Source of the DNA: Candidatus Endonucleibacter sp. (ex Gigantidas childressi)
GTDB taxonomy: Bacteria; Pseudomonadota; Gammaproteobacteria; Pseudomonadales; Endozoicomonadaceae
Length of the DNA stretch: 64,000 nucleotides
NCBI GenBank assembly: GCA_030674875.1
Contig: JASXSU010000003.1
Coordinates: 62,001-126,000, forward strand
Direction: 5' to 3'
Shown: in pieces, positions 58,613 to 64,000 of the stretch
Layout of the letters: each line of letters starts with the position of its first letter
How positions within the stretch are numbered: the first letter of the stretch is position 1
Notes under the pieces: model-generated
What the model was told of the DNA's origin: nothing
Seen by the model: only the letters and a program-made list of their open reading frames with translations
The model's database searches: none
Program-made: the position numbers and the translations under genes

Positions 58613-58697
58613 TATACCCGTCGCCTTTCAAGTTGCTACGTTGTTAGCTGCGTTCGCTCACCCCGATCACCTACTACTCGTAGGCTCACGGGGCTTT
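58613..58697. repeat. ERIC-like element, left two-thirds
   Basis: TATACCCGTCGCCTTTCAAG through TTCGCTCACCCCGATCACCT to CGTAGGCTCACGGGGC; the right arm is missing. It marks the right edge of the element-free 48.6-58.6 kb region. 58698-58814 has no supported gene. Confidence 0.8.
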
Positions 58698-58814
58698 GGT
58701 AACTATCGTCGAGCTGGTCACGAAGAACACGGTATAAGCCCAGGTGAACAGCAAAAGCGCAGCAGATGTGACCAAGGCTACAATCAGCATGCTCAACCCA
58801 TTTATTGTGGAAAT

Positions 58815-59303
58815 CTAGTGGGTTCTTACTCCACGTAACCAATGTAGTAGCTCAGAAGTAGCAAACACAGCTTCAACACCTTTGTTCATAAAGTCATTTC
58901 CTGATCGTTCCTGAGCATGTTTAATATTTACTACCCCTATCACTTCATTTATTACTGGCTTACCAAACCTGTTTGTAACTTCACTAAAACCATTGACGAT
59001 ATTGTGCATTACTGTATCATCGTGAGCCGTTATTCCTTTAAGCACAACGCCGAAAGCAAGTATAGCGTCTAGGGTTGGGTCTACTTCAAAAAGCACGCGG
59101 GCGGCAAATGGAATTTCCAGCGACCCCGGAACTCGGTGAATACAGATGTTTTCAGGTTGAACATCTATAGCCAGTAATTCGTTATAGGCTCGCTCAATCA
59201 TGCCGTTGACGCAGGCGCTGTGCCACATACTACCAATGATGGCTAGGCGGGCATCGGGAATCTTATGAAATTCCTCTGGAACTTTTGGAAGACCTATCCC
59301 CAT
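58815..59303 (-). CDS. ribH: 6,7-dimethyl-8-ribityllumazine synthase (divergent type)
   Basis: 162 residues, the RibH size. RVPGSLEIPFAARVLFEVDP and FGVVLKGITAHDDTVMHNIV match the family; in the second, the catalytic histidine is retained (TAHDD where the common form has TxHFxY). This resembles the second RibH type found alongside the standard enzyme in some bacteria. The enzyme condenses the ribityl-uracil and butanone phosphate to lumazine in riboflavin synthesis. No other rib gene or nusB is adjacent. Confidence 0.85.
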   Translation of the reverse strand: MGIGLPKVPEEFHKIPDARLAIIGSMWHSACVNGMIERAYNELLAIDVQPENICIHRVPGSLEIPFAARVLFEVDPTLDAILAFGVVLKGITAHDDTVMHNIVNGFSEVTNRFGKPVINEVIGVVNIKHAQERSGNDFMNKGVEAVFATSELLHWLRGVRTH

Positions 59304-59350
59304 AACTCAAACCCTCATGCTTTATTTAACTAACCTAAGAAAATAGCGGC

Positions 59351-59472
59351 TATCACCCCATCCCTTGAAGGTGAGGGGTTATTGACTGCCACTCACCTCA
59401 CTCATCTACTCGTAGGTTTACGGAGCTTAGCTCGTTTGTTGCCTATCCACACCTTCAATGATAACTGGCATA
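59351..59472. repeat. ERIC-like element between ribH and folK
   Basis: TATCACCCCATCCCTTGAAG to CTTCAATGATAACTGGCATA with the core CACCTCACTCATCTACTCGT. Confidence 0.8.
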
Positions 59473-59487
59473 ATCAACTAGTTGCTA

Positions 59488-59994
59488 TTAAAGCCAAGGC
59501 CAAGAGTCTGCAATAACATTGAGATCGGCAGAGTCTATATTGTTTAGTAAGGTAGATAAAACGCCATGCCCGGGTACTATTAAATTCGGAGAAATATCGT
59601 TTAGTGGATACAAAGTAAAAGAACGAAGATGTAGTTGATCATGAGGAATCGTCAGCCTCGGTGTATTAATAGTTTGGTCACCGTATAATAAAATATCCAA
59701 ATCAAGAGTCCGTGGCCCCCATCGTACGGTTTTTATGCGACCATACTCATGCTCGATAGATTGTAAGGTATCGAGCAAAGATTCTGGTGGAAGATCTGTG
59801 GTTACTGCAATTACTGCGTTGTAGTAATCCGGTTGTCCTGGCGGCCCTATAGGGCTACTTCGATAAAGCTTAGAACAACGTAATAGATTTATACTTTTCT
59901 CGGAATCCATGTCATAAACAGCACACTGAAGCTGATGTCTAGAGTTGCCAAGGTTGCTGCCAAGAGCAATATAAGAGGTAGTAGTGATAGCCAT
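59488..59994 (-). CDS. folK: 2-amino-4-hydroxy-6-hydroxymethyldihydropteridine pyrophosphokinase
   Basis: Started at 59994 the product has 168 residues (E. coli 159) and begins MAITTTSYIALGSNLGN, the normal FolK start; an in-frame ATG at 60018 would add eight residues. YRSSPIGPPGQPDYYNAVIA and RWGPRTLDLDILLYGD are the two HPPK signatures with the metal-binding aspartates. It pyrophosphorylates the pterin alcohol in folate synthesis. pcnB lies upstream on the same strand, the standard pcnB-folK pair, but an ERIC-like element now sits between them. Confidence 0.95.
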   Translation of the reverse strand: MAITTTSYIALGSNLGNSRHQLQCAVYDMDSEKSINLLRCSKLYRSSPIGPPGQPDYYNAVIAVTTDLPPESLLDTLQSIEHEYGRIKTVRWGPRTLDLDILLYGDQTINTPRLTIPHDQLHLRSFTLYPLNDISPNLIVPGHGVLSTLLNNIDSADLNVIADSWPWL

Positions 59995-60045
59995 TGGAAC
60001 ATTTACCAAGCTGTGCAAGATGATATATGGTTGTGTTGCTCAGTC

Positions 60046-60172
60046 TATACCCATTACTCTTAAAGGTGTGGGGTTGTTGGCTGCTCTCACTCACCGAAAG
60101 CCCCTACTATGCGCAGGTTTAAAGGGCTTCGATCGTTTTGTCGCCTACTCCACCTTCATGGTAGCTGGTATA
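60046..60172. repeat. ERIC-like element, full length, between pcnB and folK
   Basis: 127 bp, TATACCCATTACTCTTAAAG to CACCTTCATGGTAGCTGGTATA, with the core TCACTCACCGAAAGCCCCTA. It lies 12 bp after the pcnB stop. Confidence 0.85.
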
Positions 60173-60184
60173 GATAACAATTTC

Positions 60185-61678
60185 TTACAAATCACAACTC
60201 GGTTTTTTTGGTTTGCGTTTGTTATTACGCTTTTTCTTGCTAGTGTTATTATTCTTGCATTCGTGCAATGCGCTTATCATTTGCGGCAAATTCGTAGATT
60301 CCTGTATATCGGTCCACCACTGGCCTGCACCATCAAGCAGTTCCCCTGATAACTCTCTTAATAACAGAAAGTCATAAGCAGCTCTGAAACGCTGATGCTC
60401 CAACAATGATTCTATGACACTCGGTTGTCGGCGCACCAGACGAATTTGTAAGTCCCAAATATCTCTAATAGCAACGGAAAATCGTCTAGGTATTGCTGTG
60501 TGGCCGGACTGATTTTCTAGTACGATGGTGGCGGCTTGTTGCATGGCCGGTATTGGAGGAACCCTCTGCTTTTCTATACCTATGGCTATCCGGATCATTG
60601 GGCCCCACAATAACGTAGCAAACAAAAATGCAGGCGTTACAGACATGCTATGTTGAATTCGATTATCTGTGCTCATTAGCCCTTGGTGAATTAACTCTGC
60701 AACGTATTTATCCTGTGCATTAAGGCATTCGCTCGTTGCAGGAAAAAGGTAATTTAGCAGGCGATACTCACGCAAAAGCTTAAAAGTTTCGACACCGTGC
60801 CCGAATTGTAGCAACTTGAGTACTTCGTCAAATAGTCGTGCAGGAGGAATATCTCCAAGTAGGTAAGCAAGGTCATGTATTGGGGCGACCGTCTCTTCAG
60901 AAATATTAAAGTTAAGTTTGGCGGCGAAACGAATAGCGCGAAGCATCCTCACTGGATCTTCATGATATCGGCGCAGGGGGTCGCCAATTAGTCTAATTTG
61001 TTTTTGTTCAATATCATTCACTCCGTCGTAATAATCTGTAATGGTGAAGTCGTTACCGTCATAATAAAGCGCATTAATGGTGAAGTCTCTACGCTTAGCA
61101 TCGTCTTGCATAGTGCCGTAGACATTATCCCGAAGAATGCGGCCAGACTTGGAATGGTGAGACCGGTCAGAAGATGGGCCGTCACCATCATGATTAGCTC
61201 TGAAGGTAGCCACTTCAATAGTTTCTCGCCCAAACATTATGTGAACCAGCTTGAATCGTCGACCAATCAGCCGAGAATTACGAAATATTTTTCGTACTTC
61301 TTCAGGAGTTGCGCTAGTTGCCACATCAAAATCTTTAGGTTGAAGCCCCTGATATAAATCACGGATACAGCCTCCCACCAGATAGGCATCATATCCGTGG
61401 TTAGTTAGACGATACAAAACCTTGAGGGCATTGTCGCTGATGTTTTTTCTGGATACAGGGTGCTCGTCTCTAGAGATAAGGAATTGAGGTTCTGTCTCTT
61501 GCTGAGCATTAACTTTTACAGAGGATACGCTAGATATTAGTGGATCAACGTCGAAGTCGCCATTTGGTGGAGCCGAGTTACCACTCTTTCTGTACTTTCT
61601 AGATAAATATCTAAGCACAAGCCCATAAATTAGCAATATCACAAGTACATAAGCTGCACCTATTAACCATTCTTGCAT
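60185..61678 (-). CDS. pcnB: Poly(A) polymerase I with an N-terminal membrane segment
   Basis: From the ATG at 61678 the product has 497 residues; the longer in-frame start at 61801 runs through an ERIC-like element and is rejected. The nucleotidyltransferase core is LVGGCIRDLYQGLQPKDFDV with the catalytic DxD, then RRFKLVHIMFG and RRDFTINALYYD. The basic tail (KKKRNNKRKPKKPSCDL) resembles E. coli PcnB. Unusually, residues 2-27 (WLIGAAYVLVILLIYGLVLR) form a clear hydrophobic helix followed by basic residues, then a roughly 50-residue linker. E. coli PcnB lacks this. It adds poly(A) tails that promote RNA decay. Confidence 0.93.
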   Translation of the reverse strand: MQEWLIGAAYVLVILLIYGLVLRYLSRKYRKSGNSAPPNGDFDVDPLISSVSSVKVNAQQETEPQFLISRDEHPVSRKNISDNALKVLYRLTNHGYDAYLVGGCIRDLYQGLQPKDFDVATSATPEEVRKIFRNSRLIGRRFKLVHIMFGRETIEVATFRANHDGDGPSSDRSHHSKSGRILRDNVYGTMQDDAKRRDFTINALYYDGNDFTITDYYDGVNDIEQKQIRLIGDPLRRYHEDPVRMLRAIRFAAKLNFNISEETVAPIHDLAYLLGDIPPARLFDEVLKLLQFGHGVETFKLLREYRLLNYLFPATSECLNAQDKYVAELIHQGLMSTDNRIQHSMSVTPAFLFATLLWGPMIRIAIGIEKQRVPPIPAMQQAATIVLENQSGHTAIPRRFSVAIRDIWDLQIRLVRRQPSVIESLLEHQRFRAAYDFLLLRELSGELLDGAGQWWTDIQESTNLPQMISALHECKNNNTSKKKRNNKRKPKKPSCDL

Positions 61679-61744
61679 GAAGTCTTCTATTTCAGTTATC
61701 AATAAATACTGCCCGCTTACCAACTGACGGACACAGCTTAGTAA

Positions 61745-61867
61745 ATGTACCCATTTACATTGAAGGCGTTGGTTGTGACGGTTCTCATTTACCTCTATCA
61801 CCTACTGCTAGTAGGTTCCGAGTGGTATCGTTTGTCATCTATTCACGCTTTCAATTGTAACTAGCAT
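61745..61867. repeat. ERIC-like element upstream of pcnB
   Basis: TGTACCCATTTACATTGAAG to CGCTTTCAATTGTAACTAGC, with the core CACCTACTGCTAGTAGGTTC. It lies about 65 bp upstream of the pcnB start. Confidence 0.75.
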
Positions 61868-61929
61868 CAATACAGTCTTTTTGTGGTTAGTAAAAACAAA
61901 AAATATACCACCAAACGTGCATCATAGCA

Positions 61930-63120
61930 TTACCTAGGAGTAAGAATAAGAGCTTTACGATCTTGATCTATTTGAAATATGAACTTACTCAGCACATTCA
62001 TTCCCAGCAAACCATTGGTTTCTCCCCCAGATTCAAAGTCAAGACTAGCAACTTCAAGGTTTTGGAGAAGGTGCCCGCCAATATGAAATGATTTAAGTTT
62101 ATACAGCTGTGAAAGTCTGATGCCATTCGCTGTTTTCATCTCAACATGCCCAATTCGTGAAGCTTGTTTTTTTTCCGTAAGTTCCTGTAATAGCTGAGAA
62201 GGCATGGTTGTCAACGAAGCTCCTGTATCGATTAACAAGGCAGCCGTAGCGCCAACCTTGCCACCTATTTTTACTGTAACAATAAAGTGTTGCCCATATG
62301 CGGTTAGTGGGATAGCTTTTGGGTTTTTTTTATTCTGTGGTTCTGGCTTAGTCGGAAATAACTCAGCAAGAGTCTCCGATGCTTTGCGACCATATTCGTG
62401 ATCAAACTGGAGGGACTCAAGCTCGCGAGCTGCACTTTCTTTGTCGCCAATGGCAAAATATATTTCGGACATAGCATGGCGGTAAAAAGCATACTCTGAT
62501 TCCAAAGATGCTAGATTCTGAAACAAAAGCAAACTATTTTCAATAGTTCCAGATTGTTGCTGTTGATCAAATAAGATCTTTGCTAGGCGGTGCGAGCTTT
62601 GATTGAAGTACTCTAAATCACTTTCTCTAACCGAGAGAGGGCTTGCGTATAGACAGATTTCAATAGCCTGAGTGATATTCTGGTTACTTTCTAGCACTGC
62701 TATCTGAATCTTCAGTAACTCAATATCTTGATAGTAATATTGGGTGAATCGTTCAAGGACACGAATGCAGAGGTCAAAATTGCCACTATTTTGCCATCGT
62801 GTCAGTGTACCTATAAGGGTATTCCTGAGCTCTAATAATAATTCTGAGTTTGCGTTTTCATACTCTTGATAAATAGTCAGCGCATCATCAAACCGCCCTT
62901 CGTCCAAATAATGTTGAAATATTTGAGCCTCTGTAACAAACCTTTCTTTTTCAATAAGATCAGGTTTGTCAATATTCTGAGGCGTAGATGAAGCGTTAGG
63001 ATGTTGCATCAGTAAGTTCTGGGGCACGTGAATTTCAAAGGAGCTGTGGAGCCACAAACCCGCAAAGATCCCGCAAGAAAAAAGAAATGAAATGATCAGT
63101 AAAGATCGAAAAACAGTCAA
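61930..63120 (-). CDS. Membrane-anchored retropepsin-like aspartic protease
   Basis: 396 residues. A single N-terminal hydrophobic helix (LLIISFLFSCGIFAGLWL) anchors it, with the rest periplasmic. Residues about 60-260 are helical, TPR-like (HYLDEGRFDDALTIYQEYEN). The C-terminal 120 residues are a single retropepsin lobe: VTVKIGGKVGATAALLIDTG and ASLTTMP hold the catalytic DTGA motif, and NGLLGMNVLSKFIFQID is the conserved second half. Such clan-AA single-lobe enzymes act as homodimers; substrates are mostly unknown. The gene stands alone upstream of pcnB on the same strand. Confidence 0.85.
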   Translation of the reverse strand: MTVFRSLLIISFLFSCGIFAGLWLHSSFEIHVPQNLLMQHPNASSTPQNIDKPDLIEKERFVTEAQIFQHYLDEGRFDDALTIYQEYENANSELLLELRNTLIGTLTRWQNSGNFDLCIRVLERFTQYYYQDIELLKIQIAVLESNQNITQAIEICLYASPLSVRESDLEYFNQSSHRLAKILFDQQQQSGTIENSLLLFQNLASLESEYAFYRHAMSEIYFAIGDKESAARELESLQFDHEYGRKASETLAELFPTKPEPQNKKNPKAIPLTAYGQHFIVTVKIGGKVGATAALLIDTGASLTTMPSQLLQELTEKKQASRIGHVEMKTANGIRLSQLYKLKSFHIGGHLLQNLEVASLDFESGGETNGLLGMNVLSKFIFQIDQDRKALILTPR

Positions 63121-63182
63121 CTGGCTCTCCTTATATTTGGTTAATTAATGGCATCCTGTGTTCAGAAGTCATCTTGAGAGTT

Positions 63183-63276
63183 TATCACCATTTCTCTTGA
63201 GGGCATGAGGATGTTGGTTGTTCCACCCCAATCACCTCTTATTCGTAGGCTTATAGGGTTAGCTAGTTTGTCGCCA
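63183..63276. repeat. ERIC-like element, right end eroded
   Basis: TATCACCATTTCTCTTGAGG through CACCCCAATCACCTCTTATT to TAGCTAGTTTGTCGCC; the right terminus is missing. Confidence 0.65.
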
Positions 63277-63589
63277 TTAATCAAAGTGTGACAACGAAAG
63301 ATTAAAAAATTGGCTTTTTAGTGTTATATTCTCTGTTTTCAGTGTTAGCATAATCATAGCTTATGAATCTCTTGTAGTTTTGTACATACTCAAGATAATT
63401 GCAGCTGTAGGTGCAATTCCATGAGATTAGACAGCTTGATGGTAAGGAAGTTCAGTTAATTTTCTTATTCCTTTTGAGCGTATGAGTTATGAAAGTAAAA
63501 AAAGAGCTGGCGCATTGACCTGATTGCGCATAGAATTCTATCCTGTTGAAGGATAGCGTAGTTGGTTGGAGTATGGGTTTATACTAATT

Positions 63590-63706
63590 ACCATACCGTT
63601 GTGGATGGTTGATAAACGAATGAATCACAATGAACCTTCAATATAGTAGGTGGTTGGTGTGATGAAAGCAGTCAATAACCACTAGCCTTCAAGGGTAATG
63701 GGTATT
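63590..63706. repeat. ERIC-like element (degenerate)
   Basis: TATACTAATTACCATACCGT to CCTTCAAGGGTAATGGGTAT, with the inner part eroded (AATATAGTAGGTGGTTGGTG). Confidence 0.65.
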
Positions 63707-63723
63707 TACTGTTAGGCTCAAGG

Positions 63724-63846
63724 TATACAGTTTTCTATAATGGTGTGGATCTGGTGACTGATTTCACTCACTGCAATCCTTGCTGTTGGTATGCCCATTG
63801 CTGAGTTCGTTTGTCGCTCGCCCACGCCCTCAATGATGACGGACAT
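63724..63846. repeat. ERIC-like element (degenerate) upstream of the tRNA gene
   Basis: TATACAGTTTTCTATAATGG to CCTCAATGATGACGGACATA. It ends 16 bp before the tRNA. The remaining parts of 63121-63862 show nothing recognisable. Confidence 0.6.
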
Positions 63847-63862
63847 AACACAAGACAGTTTG

Positions 63863-63939
63863 GGGCCCGTAGCTCAGTTGGTTAGAGCATCCGACTCATA
63901 ATCGGCAGGTCGAGTGTTCAAGTCACTCCGGGCCCACCA
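63863..63939 (+). tRNA. tRNA with CAU anticodon (Met elongator or Ile2)
   Basis: 77 nt fold as a complete tRNA: acceptor GGGCCCG pairs with CGGGCCC, D stem GCTC/GAGC, anticodon loop CTCATAA with CAU, T arm GAGTG-TTCAAGT-CACTC, discriminator A and an encoded CCA. The outermost anticodon-stem pair (T-C) is a mismatch. CAU can be elongator methionine or, after lysidine modification, AUA-reading isoleucine; the D loop and extended variable region do not allow me to decide. It is not an initiator, since the anticodon stem lacks three G-C pairs. Confidence 0.95.
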
Positions 63940-64000
63940 TTTTCTGTAAAATTCAAACAGTTACTGTGCGGTAATTACTTAAAGATATTGTTTTAGTAAG

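Noticed and set aside
61679-61801. Longer start for pcnB
   Set aside because: The added sequence is partly ERIC-like element; the ATG at 61678 is followed directly by the membrane helix.

Overview
The window looks like a chromosomal segment of a gammaproteobacterium, perhaps an Endozoicomonas-like member of the Oceanospirillales; that lineage guess is an inference from gene content. Supporting signs are the zapA-6S RNA and ygfB-ubiH-ubiI neighbourhood, an H-NS protein, PrkA-YeaH, an arginine succinyltransferase (AST) cluster with a DUF1338 gene, pcnB-folK and an E. coli-type I-E CRISPR-Cas locus. Coding density is low: decayed transposases, truncated genes and about thirty copies or fragments of an ERIC-like imperfect palindrome (full length about 127 bp) fill the gaps.

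Layout. 0-3.6 kb: ubiI (partial), ubiH, ygfB, zapA and 6S RNA. 3.7-8.7 kb: a graveyard with a broken choloylglycine hydrolase, IS30 and IS4-type transposase remnants, and an intact H-NS gene. 8.7-12 kb: yeaH and prkA. 12.5-17.2 kb: leucine dehydrogenase plus E1-alpha, E1-beta and E2 of a branched-chain 2-oxoacid dehydrogenase, which together deaminate branched-chain amino acids and oxidise the resulting 2-oxoacids. 17.9-20 kb: a lipoprotein and nagA. 20.4-29.2 kb: astC, a DUF1338 gene, astA and astD on the plus strand and astB inverted; astE is not here. An ERIC-like element lies in each gap of the plus-strand run.

30.2-44.0 kb: a complete type I-E locus (cas3, cse1, cse2, cas7, cas5, cas6e, cas1, cas2), a leader and an array of 84 repeats and 83 spacers. 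The 19 leader-distal spacers are all exactly 32 nt. Of the 64 leader-proximal spacers only one is 32 nt; the rest run from 20 to 31 nt, with two outliers of 41 and 52 nt, between essentially perfect repeats. This two-regime array is the most unusual thing in the window. sbcB (exonuclease I, a DEDD 3'-5' exonuclease) is the next gene after the array.

44.2-48.5 kb: sbcB, a beta-carbonic anhydrase, trpS and a C39-like peptidase. 49-58 kb: an AT-rich island with a 1501-residue protein carrying three 81-residue repeats, two tandem near-identical secreted proteins with kinase-like motifs, and a small lysine-rich secreted protein. A diverged, internally deleted copy of the can/trpS/C39 region lies on the far side of the giant gene, so a duplication brackets it. 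58.8-63.9 kb: lumazine synthase, folK, pcnB, a membrane-anchored retropepsin-like protease and a tRNA with a CAU anticodon.

The ERIC-like elements are dense in the housekeeping parts but absent from about 27.65-44.0 kb (astB, cas locus, array) and from about 48.6-58.6 kb (effector-like island). This is consistent with later arrival of those segments.
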